DNA of 64,000 bases from Tistrella mobilis KA081020-065 (GCF_000264455.2 NC_017956.1:3330001-3394000); one strand, 5' to 3'. Shown: positions 41,590-54,000, counted from the first letter of the stretch. Program-made: numbers and translations. Notes: generated by a model from the letters alone, not told the origin.

Positions 41590-42489
41590 TCAGCCGGCGA
41601 CCGCCTCAATCCGGTGGCGCTCGCCGGCCTCGCGCATCTGGCGGGTGATCGACGAGCGGAGTTTCTCGATGGCGCGCTGCTCGATCTGGCGGACGCGCTC
41701 CTTGCTGATGCCGAGTTCCTCGCCCAGTTCCTGCAGCGTGACGGCGTCCTCGCGCAGGCGGCGTTCATGGATGATGACCCGTTCCCGGTCGTTCAATTCG
41801 CGCAAGGCCCGGCGCAGCCAGCGAGAGCGGGTACCGGCATCGCGCAGTTCGACCACCACTTCCTCGGGGCCAGGGCGATCATCGGCCAGAAAATCGACCC
41901 AGCTGTCGCCACCCCCCTCGCTGTCGACACCTGCATCGAGCGACTGATCGGCAGCCGAAAGCCGACCCTCCATGGCCTCGACGGCGGCAACGTCGACCCC
42001 CAGCTCCAGGGCGATCTTCAACCGGCCCTCATGGCTGATCGGGCCGTTGGTGCCTTCGCCCAACCGGGCCCGCAATCGGCGCAGATTGAAGAACAGCGAC
42101 TTGTCGCCTGCGGTGGTGCCGGTGCGGACGATCGAGTGGTTGCGCAGGATGAAGTCCTGGATCGCGGCGCGGATCCACCACATGGCATAGGTCGAAAAGC
42201 GGACATTGCGATCGGGATCGAACCGGCTTGCAGCCATCATCAGCCCGACATTGCCTTCCTGAACCAGATCGCCCATGGGCAGTGCATAGTTCCGGAAGCG
42301 GGCAGCCAGGGAGACCACAAGGCGGGCATAGGCGCTGACCAGACGGTGCAGGGCGGCTTCATCACCCGTCTCTCGCCAGGCGCGGGCCAGGGCCAGTTCC
42401 TCCTCGCGTTCGAGCAGAGGGGCCCGCATCGACTGGCGGATGTACCGCCGGTCGGCGGTCTGCGAGTCCTGGGTGTCGAGGTACGCCAT
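41590..42489 (-). CDS. rpoH: RNA polymerase sigma-32 (heat-shock) factor
   Basis: This sigma factor directs transcription of heat-shock genes. The 299-residue protein has conserved sigma-70 regions: region 2 with LPMGDLVQEGNVGLMMAASRFDP and FSTYAMWWIRAAIQDFILRN, and region 4 with LQELGEELGISKERVRQIEQRAIEKLR. The segment KSLFFNLRRLR near residue 130 is the RpoH box that separates sigma-32 from other sigma factors. GGGAGA precedes the ATG at 42489. Alphaproteobacteria often have two RpoH proteins; only one is visible here. A likely target, htpG, lies in the same window with a matching promoter. Confidence 0.94.
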   Translation of the reverse strand: MAYLDTQDSQTADRRYIRQSMRAPLLEREEELALARAWRETGDEAALHRLVSAYARLVVSLAARFRNYALPMGDLVQEGNVGLMMAASRFDPDRNVRFSTYAMWWIRAAIQDFILRNHSIVRTGTTAGDKSLFFNLRRLRARLGEGTNGPISHEGRLKIALELGVDVAAVEAMEGRLSAADQSLDAGVDSEGGGDSWVDFLADDRPGPEEVVVELRDAGTRSRWLRRALRELNDRERVIIHERRLREDAVTLQELGEELGISKERVRQIEQRAIEKLRSSITRQMREAGERHRIEAVAG

Positions 42490-42658
42490 GGCCGTCTCCC
42501 GTCGTCCTTGCGCCGAGTCTTTGCCTTGTTGCCTCCGGTCTACGCGGTCAGGCGGGCAATGGATCACCCGGCCTGCAGGAAAAACACGGGGCGGGCCGAT
42601 TCGGATGCAGTCCGGACGGATTTTTTTGACCGTCGGGCAACGGGCACGCAACGGGCCG

Positions 42659-42698
42659 CAAAAAAAGAACCGCCCGGGCGCGAAGGCCCGGGCGGTTC
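42659..42698 (-). terminator. intrinsic terminator of carD
   Basis: A perfect 13-bp stem (42667-42679 with 42686-42698) and 6-base loop are followed on the minus strand by TTTTTTTG. It starts 28 bases after the carD stop codon. Confidence 0.92.
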
Positions 42699-42725
42699 AA
42701 AACCGGATCGCCGGTGATCTGCCGG

Positions 42726-43223
42726 TCAGGCAGCGGCGTCGAGCAGGGTCTCGAGCTTGATCGCGGCGGTCTTCAGGTCCAGCTGCTCGACGGCGGCGTA
42801 TTCACGCGCCAGCCGGTCGAGTGCCAGCTGATACATCTGACGCTCGCTGTAGGACTGCTCGGCCTGATCGCCGGTGCGATGCAGGTCGCGCACCACCTCC
42901 GCGATCGAGGTCGGATCGCCCGAATTGATCTTGGCTTCGTATTCCTGGGCGCGGCGGCTCCACATCGCGCGACGGACGCGTGCCCGGCCCTTCAGCGTGT
43001 CGAGGGCGGTGGTCATCTCGACCATCGTCGAGAGCGCCCGCATGCCGGCCTTCTCGGCCTTGATCACCGGCACCTTCAGCGTCATCCGATCGTCGTCGAA
43101 GCGGATCACATAGAGTTCGAGCGGCATGCCCGCGATCTCCTGTGCCTCAACCGCTTCGATCTTGCCGACGCCGTGCGCCGGATAGACGACCATGTCGCCG
43201 GTACCGAACCTCTTCTTCGCCAT
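42726..43223 (-). CDS. carD: CarD-family transcription regulator
   Basis: CarD proteins bind the RNA polymerase beta subunit and stabilise open promoter complexes. The 165-residue protein has the N-terminal RNA-polymerase-interacting Tudor-like domain (FGTGDMVVYPAHGVGKIEAVE, about 6-26) and the helical DNA-binding C-terminus (RVRRAMWSRRAQEYEAKINSGD). The length matches alphaproteobacterial CdnL/CarD. I use the ATG at 43223. The ferredoxin gene lies upstream on the same strand but behind its own terminator, with a leader region of about 350 bases between. Confidence 0.94.
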   Translation of the reverse strand: MAKKRFGTGDMVVYPAHGVGKIEAVEAQEIAGMPLELYVIRFDDDRMTLKVPVIKAEKAGMRALSTMVEMTTALDTLKGRARVRRAMWSRRAQEYEAKINSGDPTSIAEVVRDLHRTGDQAEQSYSERQMYQLALDRLAREYAAVEQLDLKTAAIKLETLLDAAA

Positions 43224-43576
43224 GGCTCCGCTTCCGTTCTGACGAACCGCTCCCGCAGGGACCGCCGTGCAAGCCTCTCCCGCCGCAGCCATCCGAAGGC
43301 GGCCCGGCAGGGTCGGCGGAAAAACCACCCCTGGCGCTCACATCGCTGTAAGCACCCGGGCATGCTGCAACGCGGCGATGCCGCTTCGGGAGGACGAGAC
43401 GGCCGGGGGCTCGCGCTCCGGGCCGCGGGACTCATTTTGCCGATGACGATCGGGGTCCGGCTGCCGGCTCCACTGAAGAGAACCATCCTCAACCGGGCTC
43501 TGGAGACCCGCTCAGGGTCTCGGACTCGTCATCCTGGTGCAAAAATGAAGATAACATGACGGGCTTACGAGATAAA
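43224..43576. promoter_or_regulatory. carD upstream region with a small hairpin
   Basis: This stretch of about 350 bases holds no gene I can support. It must contain the carD promoter on the minus strand. A 7-bp hairpin (GAGACCC/GGGTCTC, 43503-43521) is visible, with A-rich sequence beside it (43540-43557). No riboswitch class is recognised. Confidence 0.4.
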
Positions 43577-43613
43577 GCCCCGCGCACATGCGTCGAGCGC
43601 ATGTGCGCGGGGC
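43577..43613 (-). terminator. intrinsic terminator of the ferredoxin gene
   Basis: A perfect 16-bp GC-rich stem (43577-43592 with 43598-43613) with a TCGAG loop is followed on the minus strand by TTTATC. It lies about 65 bases after the ferredoxin stop codon. Confidence 0.85.
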
Positions 43614-43676
43614 CTGATCCGCATGGCCGGAACCGACCGGATGAAAGTGTCCGCGCTCCGGGAAGAACGTCCGGCG

Positions 43677-44015
43677 TCAGCCCTGCTGGCCGGGCTTGTC
43701 GCTGAAGTGGTTCGCAAGCTTGTCGGGAACACCGTTCCATTCGTCGGCATCAGCCGGCGCATCACCCTTGCGGCTGATGTTCGGCCACAGCTCGGCATAT
43801 TTGCGGTTCAGTTCGGCCCACTGTTCCAAACCGTCGTCGCTGTCGGGTTTGATCGCCTCGGCGGGGCATTCCGGCTCGCAGACACCGCAGTCGATGCACT
43901 CGTCGGGGTGGATCACCAGCATATTCTCGCCCTCGTAGAAACAATCCACGGGGCACACCTCGACGCAGTCCTGATACTTGCACTTGATGCAGTTGTCGAC
44001 GACCACGTAGGCCAT
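43677..44015 (-). CDS. fdxA: seven-iron ferredoxin
   Basis: The 112-residue electron carrier resembles Azotobacter ferredoxin I, with one 3Fe-4S and one 4Fe-4S cluster. Cysteines follow the pattern in [19 protein letters not shown] (Cys9, 12, 17, 21, 25) and [12 protein letters not shown]. The C-terminal tail of about 50 residues is typical of the FdxA family and ends in a Gln/Gly-rich stretch. The ATG at 44015 gives the usual MAYVVVDNC start. Neighbourhood with carD, the S4 protein and the helicase is conserved in alphaproteobacteria as far as I recall. Confidence 0.95.
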   Translation of the reverse strand: MAYVVVDNCIKCKYQDCVEVCPVDCFYEGENMLVIHPDECIDCGVCEPECPAEAIKPDSDDGLEQWAELNRKYAELWPNISRKGDAPADADEWNGVPDKLANHFSDKPGQQG

Positions 44016-44263
44016 GATTGCTGCTCTCCTCGGAACACGTTCGGCGGCGTAGGACGGCATGCGGAGCGGCAGTCGTCGGACGGCGCATCATTTTACAACC
44101 GCGACGTGCGTTATCGCAGTGCGGTCCTGTCTTCTGACGCAACCATACTCAATCCGCAGCGCCGGAAAAGTCCTTTGTGGAAGCATTTTTCCGGCCGATC
44201 CGCAACAGCGAATGTGGTCGCATGCCGGATCACCGTCGGATTGCGTGCCGCCCGCACCGCCTC

Positions 44264-44698
44264 TCAGGCCGGCGCCCCCACCGATTCAGCAAGCATCGGC
44301 GCCGCCGGCGTTGCCGGACGCAGATCGGTATAGAGCCCCCGCGCCTCTTCCGTCGGCCCCCGCCGTTCGGCCAGCCGCGCCACCTGTACCACCCGGATCC
44401 GGTTCCCCCACGAGAAGGTCAGAACGTCTCCGGGTTTCACCATCTGGGCCGCCTTCGTGACCGGCATCCGGTTGAGCCGGATGAGCCCGTCGGCACACAA
44501 CCGTGCCGCCTGGGTGCGCGATTTGTAGAAACGCGCACACCAGAGCCATTTGTCCAGACGCTGTCGGCCGGCTTCAACGCCTGCAGTCAGGGCGAGGTCG
44601 TCGGTTGGCAGGATCGCGGCAAAGCCGACGGCATCCTTGTCGGAAGAACGGTTTCGATAGGGGTGGTCGATCTGGTCCGTGGCGGGCCTCTGGGTCAT
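44264..44698 (-). CDS. S4-domain RNA-binding protein, Hsp15-like
   Basis: The 144-residue protein contains an S4 RNA-binding domain (RLDKWLWCARFYKSRTQAARLCADGLIRLN and then KPGDVLTFS, about residues 47-95). This is the layout of Hsp15 (HslR), which rescues stalled 50S subunits carrying peptidyl-tRNA after heat shock. The N-terminus before the domain is longer than in E. coli and disordered. The ATG at 44698 overlaps the helicase stop by four bases; the longer open frame upstream lies inside the helicase gene. It is in an operon with the helicase. Confidence 0.86.
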   Translation of the reverse strand: MTQRPATDQIDHPYRNRSSDKDAVGFAAILPTDDLALTAGVEAGRQRLDKWLWCARFYKSRTQAARLCADGLIRLNRMPVTKAAQMVKPGDVLTFSWGNRIRVVQVARLAERRGPTEEARGLYTDLRPATPAAPMLAESVGAPA

Positions 44699-47337
44699 CG
44701 GCTGGCACCTCTGCGGATACGTGCGGAGCCTTGGGACGATGGCCGCCCATCGCGCTCCCGCGCGGGGGCGGCCGGGGATCCGGCGCCCTGAACCAGGGCG
44801 CCGAGCTTGGCGAAGGGGTTGCCGGGATCGACGGCCGGCGCCGCTGCGGCCGGGGGCCGGGCCGGCTTGCGGCTGCGATGCGGCTTGCGGGCACGATCGC
44901 TCCGCGCCGGCAGCACCGTCATCCGTCCATCCTCGGCGGTCCTGACCGGATGGCCCAGGGCGGCGAGCAGGGCCGGTGCCTCGGCCTGCGGGCAACCGAG
45001 CGGCGCCAGCAGGCCGGGCTCGACCGCGAAACCGTCGCGTGCCTCGCGCAGCCCTGCCCTGATCCCGGCATCCAGCCGCTCGATCATGTCGACGCGCACC
45101 GCGCGCGGGCCGGCCGCAAGATATCCCGCAGCGGCCAGGGCACGGATGGTCCCGGCGGCATCGGGCAGGGTGAGCGATGTTCGCACCCCGTCGGCGGCCT
45201 CGGGCAGGGAGCCTCCGTAGCGCGCCGCCAGGAACGGACGCCGCATCCGGATCCGCGCCGGCTCGAACAGCGGCTTCAGATACAGCCAGCGCCGGCCCAG
45301 CCGGACGCCGAACCGGGCGAGGCGCTGGCGCTGGTCCGCATCGAGACCGGCAACCAGATCGGCTGCCGCCTCTGCCGGCGCCACGCCGCCGCCTTCGACC
45401 AGCCGGAAGGCGATACCTCGCGCAGCGCCTTTGAGCGCCGCCGCCTCCAGCCGAAGCAGCGGCTCGTCGGCCTCGGCGGCCCTGGCCGCCAGCACGGCCT
45501 CGACCCGACGGACCAGATCGGTCGTGGCCTCGGACGGAAGATGGTCGCGATGCGACAGAACCACCTTCGGCCGGCCGTCGGGCTCGGCGCCCAGCCGGCC
45601 GAGCACAGCGCCTTCCACGGTGACGGCCGGGCTATCCCCCGGCTCTTCGACCAGCGCCACCACCGGGCCCAGATCGTCGCGGGCCGCCAGCCGGGCGAAA
45701 CGCGCCTCCAGGAAGCGCCGGATCGATTTGCGCACCCGGTCGCGGACCGGGCGGATCTCGAGCAGACCCGCCGCCTCTCCGCTCGGCCGGAAGTCGAAAC
45801 CGTCCAGCCTGCCGACCTCGCGGCCGTCCAGCTCGACGGCGCCGTCATGGGCGACCACCGGCTCCACGGCCCGCCAGGCCTCGGCCTGACGGCTCGCACG
45901 AGCCATGTCGCGATCGACGAAGCGCTGGGTCAGCCGGTCGTGCAGGGCGTCCGACAACCGGTCCTCGATCCGCCGGGCCTGAAGCTGGAACTCCCCCGGA
46001 TCCGCCAGCCAGCCGGGGCGGTTGGCGACATAGCTCCAGGTGCGGATCCGGGCCAGCCGTTCGGTCAGCCGGTCCAGATCGCCATCGACCCGGTCGAGCC
46101 GGGCCAGATTCTCGCCGACCCAGGCCCCCGGCAGCCGCCCCTCGCGCTCGGGCTGGGTCAGGTGCAGGAACAGCCGGCGCAGCAGGCCGACATGGGCCGC
46201 GCCCACCGCCGCATGGAAATCGGGCACCCGGCAGACTTCCCAGAGCAGCTTGACCGCCTCGTAACCGCGGGCGCGGGCCATCAGCTCGGGCTGTCGCGCC
46301 ATATGGGCGAGCGCCAGATGGTCTTCCGCCGGCGGAGCGGGGGCCAGCGCATCCAGATGGGGCTGCACGTCCAGGCTGCGCAGCAGCGCCTCGACGCTGC
46401 GGAAATCAAGCTCGCGCGAGCGCCAGAACAGCCGGCGCAGCGGCTGGAAATCGTGATCCTCGATCGCCTCGACCAGATCAGGCGACAGGCCGCCGATCTC
46501 GGCCGTGGTGCCGAAGCTGCCATTGCGCAGATGGCGGCCGGCCCGGCCGGCGATCTGGGCCAGTTCCTGCGCCGTCAGCGGCCGGAGATCGCGGCCGTCG
46601 AATTTGCGGGTGGCGGCGAAACAGACATGGTCGACATCCAGATTGAGCCCCATGCCGATCGCATCGGTCGCCACCAGGAAGTCAACCTCGCCCTCCTGGT
46701 ACATCTCGACCTGGGCATTGCGGGTGCGGGGGCTGAGCGCGCCCATCACCACCGCGGCCCCGCCGCGCTGGCGGCGCATGATCTCGGCGATGGCATAGAC
46801 GTCGGCGGCCGAGAAGGCGACGATCGCGGTGCGCGGCGGCAGGCGGGTCAGGCTCTTGGCGCCGGTATAGACCAGCTTCGACATGCGCGGCCGGCTGTCG
46901 ATCTCAATGCCCGGCAGCAGGCGGCGCATCAGCGGCGCGATGGTCTCGGCGCCCAGGAACATGGTCTCGGCAAAGCCGCGGGCATGGAGCAGGCGGTCGG
47001 TGAAAATATGACCGCGGTCCGGGTCGGCCGCGAGCTGGATCTCGTCGACGCAAAGGAACTCGACGCCCAGATCCAGCGGCATGCTTTCGACCGTGCACAG
47101 GAAATAGCGCGCCTCGGGAGGCACGATCTTTTCCTCGCCGGTGATCAGCGCGACCTTGTCGGCCCCTTTGGCCCGGGCCACCCGGTCATAGACCTCGCGG
47201 GCCAGAAGACGCAGGGGGAAACCCATCATGCCCGTGCGATGCGCCAGCATCCGCTCCACGGCAAGATGGGTCTTCCCCGTATTGGTGGGGCCCAGCACCG
47301 CACGCAGCCGTGCCGACCCTTCGGGCGCAATCGTCAT
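44695..47337 (-). CDS. Suv3-like DExH RNA helicase
   Basis: The 880-residue ATP-dependent helicase resembles the mitochondrial Suv3 family common in alphaproteobacteria. Walker A is GPTNTGKT (16-23), motif II DEIQ (98-101), motif III region in FLGAET, motif V ATDAIGMGLNLDVDHV, motif VI QIAGRAGRH. A long C-terminal part (about 330-830) is helical; the last roughly 60 residues are an Arg/Pro/Ala-rich tail. It probably unwinds structured RNA during decay. I chose the ATG at 47337, since the upstream 55 codons lie in the htpG control region. It is divergent from htpG. Confidence 0.9.
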   Translation of the reverse strand: MTIAPEGSARLRAVLGPTNTGKTHLAVERMLAHRTGMMGFPLRLLAREVYDRVARAKGADKVALITGEEKIVPPEARYFLCTVESMPLDLGVEFLCVDEIQLAADPDRGHIFTDRLLHARGFAETMFLGAETIAPLMRRLLPGIEIDSRPRMSKLVYTGAKSLTRLPPRTAIVAFSAADVYAIAEIMRRQRGGAAVVMGALSPRTRNAQVEMYQEGEVDFLVATDAIGMGLNLDVDHVCFAATRKFDGRDLRPLTAQELAQIAGRAGRHLRNGSFGTTAEIGGLSPDLVEAIEDHDFQPLRRLFWRSRELDFRSVEALLRSLDVQPHLDALAPAPPAEDHLALAHMARQPELMARARGYEAVKLLWEVCRVPDFHAAVGAAHVGLLRRLFLHLTQPEREGRLPGAWVGENLARLDRVDGDLDRLTERLARIRTWSYVANRPGWLADPGEFQLQARRIEDRLSDALHDRLTQRFVDRDMARASRQAEAWRAVEPVVAHDGAVELDGREVGRLDGFDFRPSGEAAGLLEIRPVRDRVRKSIRRFLEARFARLAARDDLGPVVALVEEPGDSPAVTVEGAVLGRLGAEPDGRPKVVLSHRDHLPSEATTDLVRRVEAVLAARAAEADEPLLRLEAAALKGAARGIAFRLVEGGGVAPAEAAADLVAGLDADQRQRLARFGVRLGRRWLYLKPLFEPARIRMRRPFLAARYGGSLPEAADGVRTSLTLPDAAGTIRALAAAGYLAAGPRAVRVDMIERLDAGIRAGLREARDGFAVEPGLLAPLGCPQAEAPALLAALGHPVRTAEDGRMTVLPARSDRARKPHRSRKPARPPAAAAPAVDPGNPFAKLGALVQGAGSPAAPARERDGRPSSQGSARIRRGASR

Positions 47338-47446
47338 GAGAGAAGAATCGTACGGCCGCGCCTCCGGTTCAAGTGCGGATCTGCGACGGAATGAAGACGG
47401 CCGGATGACGGCGGCCATCCCGCGGTCCCAAGGGTGCGGCCACGCC

Positions 47447-47477
47447 CTTGATCCGTGACGAACCGCACATATATCGG
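47447..47477 (+). promoter_or_regulatory. candidate RpoH (heat-shock) promoter of htpG
   Basis: CTTG (47447-47450), then 17 bases, then CATATATCGG (47468-47477). The alphaproteobacterial sigma-32 consensus is CTTG-N16-18-CYTATNTNNG; only one position (the second of the -10 box) differs. It lies about 105 bases before the htpG start codon. The fit was read by eye. Confidence 0.65.
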
Positions 47478-47582
47478 GCAGGCTTTCGCGCCACCCGCGC
47501 ATGCCTGACCGCGTGTGGCCGGCTGCCGATGCCAGCCGACCTTCGCCCTTCCATCATTGCCCTGCCGAACGGACCTGATCCC

Positions 47583-49529
47583 ATGGCTGAAGCCCTCGAT
47601 ACTGAAGAGACCCGCGTGTTCGATGCCGATGTCGGCCGCATCCTCGACATCGTCGCCCATGCCCTCTACAGCGAGCGCGAAGTCTTCCTGCGCGAGCTGA
47701 TCGCCAACGCCGCCGATGCCTGCGACAAGCGCCGGTTCCTGGCGCAGACCGACGAGGCCCTGGCGGAGGGCGCCGGCGACCCGGCGGTGACCCTGGTGCC
47801 GGATGCCGGCGCCCGCACTCTCACCGTCTCCGACACCGGCGTCGGCATGAACCGCGACGAGCTGATCGCCAATTTGGGCACCATCGCCCGCTCAGGCACG
47901 GCCGAATTCGCGAAGAAGCTCTCGGGCGATGCCGCAAAGGACGGGAGCCTGATCGGCCAGTTCGGCGTCGGCTTCTATTCGGCCTTCATGGTCGCCGACG
48001 AGGTGGTGGTGGAGACCCGCAGGCTGGGTGAGCCGCAGGGCTGGCGCTGGACCTCGGACGGCCGCGGCGGCTACCGGATCGAGCCGATCGCCCGCGACAC
48101 CGTCGGCACCGACGTGATCCTGCGTCTCAAGGAGGATGCCGCCGAATTCCTCGACCCCTGGCGGCTGAAGGCCGTGGTCAAGCGCTGGTCCGACCACCTC
48201 GCCCTGCCGATCCGGCTGGACCCGCGCAAGGCCGAGGGCGGCAAGGAGGATGAGGGTGTCGAGACCATCAACGCCGCTCAGGCGCTCTGGACCCGGCCCA
48301 AGGCCGAGATCGAGCCCGAGACCTATACCGCATTCTATCGCGACATTTCCCATGCCTTCGACGAGCCCTGGGCGGTGATCCACAACCGCAATGAAGGCAC
48401 GATCGAATACACCAACCTGCTGTTCATCCCGACCGAACGGCCCGCCGATCTCTACGAGCCCGAGCGCAAGCCGCGCCTGCGACTGCATGTCCGGCGGATG
48501 TTCATCACCGATGACTGCGAAGCCCTGCTGCCGGGCTGGCTGCGCTTCCTGCGCGGCGTGGTCGACAGCGCCGATCTGCCACTGAACGTCAGCCGCGAGA
48601 TGCTGCAGAACACGCCGCTGCTGACCAGGATCCGCCAGGGTCTGGTGAAGCGCGTGCTGGGCGAACTCGAAGGGCGGGCAAAGTCCGACGCCGAGGGCTA
48701 TGCGCGCTTCTGGGATGCCTTCGGAGCGGTGGTCAAGGAAGGCCTGTACGAGGATTTCGAGAACCGCGACCGCCTTCTGGGCCTCGCCCGCTTCCGGTCG
48801 ACCGCCGTCGACGGCTGGACCAGCCTCGCCGACTATGTCGCCCGCATGAAGCCCGAGCAGAAAGCGATCTATGTGATGGTCGGCGACAGCGTCGAGGCGG
48901 CGCGTGTCAGCCCGCAGCTTGAAGGCTTCAAGGCCCGCGGGCTGGAGGTGCTGCTGCTCGGCGACCCGATCGACGGCTTCTGGACCATGATCGCGCCCGA
49001 TTTCGACGGCAAGCCGATCCGCGCCGTGGGCCGCGTCGCCGATGACGAACTCGCGGCCTTCCCCAAAGTGGATGCAGACGGCAAGGCGGCGCCCGAGACG
49101 AAGGACGAGGCCGCCGAAGGTGAGGCCGGCATCGACGGTGCCGCCCTCGCCGATCTGATCGGACGGGCGCTCGGCGACCGGGTGCGGGCGGTCAGGCCCT
49201 CGGCCCGGCTGGTCGACAGCCCGGCCTGCCTCGCCGCCGGCAGCGACGGGCCGGACCCGGCGCTGGAGCGGCTGCTGGCGCGGTCGGGCCGCGGCGGTCC
49301 GGTGCGGGCACCGATCCTTGAGATCAACCCCGACCATGCCCTGCTGAAAGCCCTGAAGGGCCTGGCTGCCGAGGCGGGTGAGGATGCGGCGGCCCGTGCC
49401 GCCGCGCTGGCCGAGCCGGCCGAACTGCTGCTCGATCAGGCACGGTTGGCCGAAGGCGAGGCGCCGGCGGATCCCGCCGCCTTTGCCCGCCGGCTGGCCC
49501 AGCTGATGACCCGCGCCTATCGCGCCTGA
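47583..49529 (+). CDS. htpG: molecular chaperone HtpG (Hsp90)
   Basis: This ATP-dependent chaperone assists folding and heat tolerance in the cytoplasm. The 648-residue protein starts with the GHKL ATPase domain: SEREVFLRELIANAADACDK with the catalytic Glu, and DTGVGMNRDEL, then GQFGVGFYSAFMVADEV, all classical Hsp90 motifs. The middle domain includes NVSREMLQ. A linker with acidic and Ala-rich residues (about 500-525) precedes the C-terminal dimerisation domain. I chose the ATG at 47583, which starts MAEALDTEETRVF. A sigma-32-type promoter lies upstream. Its stop overlaps the convergent MFS gene by 13 bases. Confidence 0.96.
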   Translation: MAEALDTEETRVFDADVGRILDIVAHALYSEREVFLRELIANAADACDKRRFLAQTDEALAEGAGDPAVTLVPDAGARTLTVSDTGVGMNRDELIANLGTIARSGTAEFAKKLSGDAAKDGSLIGQFGVGFYSAFMVADEVVVETRRLGEPQGWRWTSDGRGGYRIEPIARDTVGTDVILRLKEDAAEFLDPWRLKAVVKRWSDHLALPIRLDPRKAEGGKEDEGVETINAAQALWTRPKAEIEPETYTAFYRDISHAFDEPWAVIHNRNEGTIEYTNLLFIPTERPADLYEPERKPRLRLHVRRMFITDDCEALLPGWLRFLRGVVDSADLPLNVSREMLQNTPLLTRIRQGLVKRVLGELEGRAKSDAEGYARFWDAFGAVVKEGLYEDFENRDRLLGLARFRSTAVDGWTSLADYVARMKPEQKAIYVMVGDSVEAARVSPQLEGFKARGLEVLLLGDPIDGFWTMIAPDFDGKPIRAVGRVADDELAAFPKVDADGKAAPETKDEAAEGEAGIDGAALADLIGRALGDRVRAVRPSARLVDSPACLAAGSDGPDPALERLLARSGRGGPVRAPILEINPDHALLKALKGLAAEAGEDAAARAAALAEPAELLLDQARLAEGEAPADPAAFARRLAQLMTRAYRA

Positions 49530-51061
49530 TCATCCTTCGGCGCGGGGGCATCCGCGCCGCCCTGATCCGGGGTCGCCGATCCGTCGGCGGCCCCGTTTTC
49601 GTGATCCCCGGCCGGCTTGCGGGCAGGTTCGACCGGTTCCGCCGGAACGTCGCCGTTCCGCAGGATCACCGCTTCCGGAACCACCACCGGGTCGACGGCA
49701 GGTGCTTGCGTGGCTGCGGCCATCATCGCCTCGTCGCTTTCCAGCGGCGGCTCGGCGCCCGAGATGTCGGTCGCCATCACCGTCACCACCGGCGTGGTGC
49801 GGGGCGAGACCACGGCCGGGGTCTTGGCGCTGGCCGGCACCTGCGGCCGGATCCGGGCACGATAGATGGCAAAGGCCGCCAGCACCGCCCCGGCCAGCAC
49901 CGCCCAGGCGAAGAGACCCGAGGGGCCGACCAGGCTCATGATGCCCGAGGCCATGATCGGGCCGATCGCCGAGCCAAGGCCGCCGCCAAGCACCAGCCCG
50001 CCGGCGGCGGCGATCATCCGTCCCGGTTCGACCAGATCGTTCACATGGGCGGTCGCGACCGGGTAGAGCGCATAACCGGCACCGCCGACGATCACCGCGC
50101 CGATGAACAGCAGCCAGATGGCTGCGCCTGCCGGGATGATGCCGGCGAGAAGCCCCGAGCCCGCGAGCATGCCGTCGGCCGGCGTTTCGGCCTGGGGCAT
50201 GCTGCCGGCCCCGGCCATCACCACCAGGCTGCCGATCGTCACCATGATCGCAGCCCCCGCCAGCACGCGGCGGCGATCGATCCGGTCCGACAGCCAGCCC
50301 ACCGGCCATTGCAGGAACAGCCCGCCCAGGAAGACCGTGGCGACGAAAGCCGACACCCCGGCCGTGTCCAGGCCGATGCCGCGCGCGAACACCGCACCCA
50401 TACCGCCCTGGATACTGCCGATGATCAGCCCGCTGGAGATCACGGCGGCGAGACCCAGCGGCGAAACCCGCCAGAGGGACAAAAGGCCAAGCCGGGGTGC
50501 GGCATGGATCTCGGGCGTCAGGCTGCGGGTCAGCGCCAGTGGCACCAGGGCCAGAGACAGGGCCATGGCGGCCAGCGCATAGAGCAGCGGCATCCGCACG
50601 TCTTCCAGCGTCAGCAGGAACTGACCGCCGGCAAGTGCCAGGTTGAGCGAGATGATATAGGCCGAGAGCACCTTGCCGCGGGTCTGGTTGGTGCTGGCCG
50701 AGTTGAGCCAGCTTTCCGCGGTCATGAACAGTGCCGCCATGCAATAGCCGGTGACGACACGCAGCAATGCCCAGCCGACCAGATCCAGAAAGAAGCCGAG
50801 CGACAGGATCGCGACCGAGCCGATCGCCGCAAAGGCCGAGAAGGCCCGGATGTGCCCGACCCGCACGATCACCCGCTGGGCCGTGGCGGCACCGATGATC
50901 CAGCCCACGAAATGGGCCGCACCGACCAGACCGATGGCGATCGTGCTGACCCCTTCCACGGCGAGCCTGAGACCCACCAGCGAGGAGAGCATGCCGTTGC
51001 CCAGCTGGGCGATGGCGATGCTGAGCAGCACCGCGGCGACTGAGGCGAGAACCGTACTCAT
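49517..51061 (-). CDS. MFS transporter (YcaD-like)
   Basis: The 514-residue protein has twelve predicted helices in two halves; loop 2-3 contains GHIRAFSAFAA, and the fold resembles the YcaD / major facilitator family of unknown substrate. Helices are visible as long hydrophobic stretches from residue 4 to about 395. The C-terminal 110 residues form an unusual cytoplasmic tail rich in Pro, Ala and Asp, ending in DAPAPKDDQAR. The ATG at 51061 gives a hydrophobic start. Convergent with htpG, with a short overlap. Confidence 0.85.
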   Translation of the reverse strand: MSTVLASVAAVLLSIAIAQLGNGMLSSLVGLRLAVEGVSTIAIGLVGAAHFVGWIIGAATAQRVIVRVGHIRAFSAFAAIGSVAILSLGFFLDLVGWALLRVVTGYCMAALFMTAESWLNSASTNQTRGKVLSAYIISLNLALAGGQFLLTLEDVRMPLLYALAAMALSLALVPLALTRSLTPEIHAAPRLGLLSLWRVSPLGLAAVISSGLIIGSIQGGMGAVFARGIGLDTAGVSAFVATVFLGGLFLQWPVGWLSDRIDRRRVLAGAAIMVTIGSLVVMAGAGSMPQAETPADGMLAGSGLLAGIIPAGAAIWLLFIGAVIVGGAGYALYPVATAHVNDLVEPGRMIAAAGGLVLGGGLGSAIGPIMASGIMSLVGPSGLFAWAVLAGAVLAAFAIYRARIRPQVPASAKTPAVVSPRTTPVVTVMATDISGAEPPLESDEAMMAAATQAPAVDPVVVPEAVILRNGDVPAEPVEPARKPAGDHENGAADGSATPDQGGADAPAPKDDQAR

Positions 51062-51233
51062 CGGGCGAAATCCGGCCGTAAACCTGCGGCCGTCCTGTCT
51101 TACGGAAAAGGGCGGCACCGGCGCGGCGGCAGGGGCACGGGCATCCGGTGAGATGACACGTGCCTAGTAAACCATGCGGCGCGCAGCCATGCCACCCGCC
51201 GGCCGCCGGCTGCGGGAATTGTCGTCGAAACGA

Positions 51234-51268
51234 CACACGCCCCGGCGCCAGAGGCGCCGGGGCGTGTG
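51234..51268 (-). terminator. intrinsic terminator of acnA
   Basis: A 16-bp perfect stem (51234-51249 with 51253-51268) with a 3-base loop lies about 22 bases after the aconitase stop on the minus strand. The following minus-strand bases are CGTTTCG, a weak T-tract. Confidence 0.75.
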
Positions 51269-51290
51269 GATCTCGGCGGCGAAAGCCCGA

Positions 51291-53994
<2,704 letters not shown>

Positions 53995-54000
53995 GACGAC

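Noticed and set aside
43503-43521. The small hairpin upstream of carD as a riboswitch
   Set aside because: A single 7-bp stem is too simple for any known riboswitch class.
44699-44995. Long N-terminal extension of the S4-domain protein
   Set aside because: It lies inside the helicase coding region; the ATG with the four-base overlap is the natural start.
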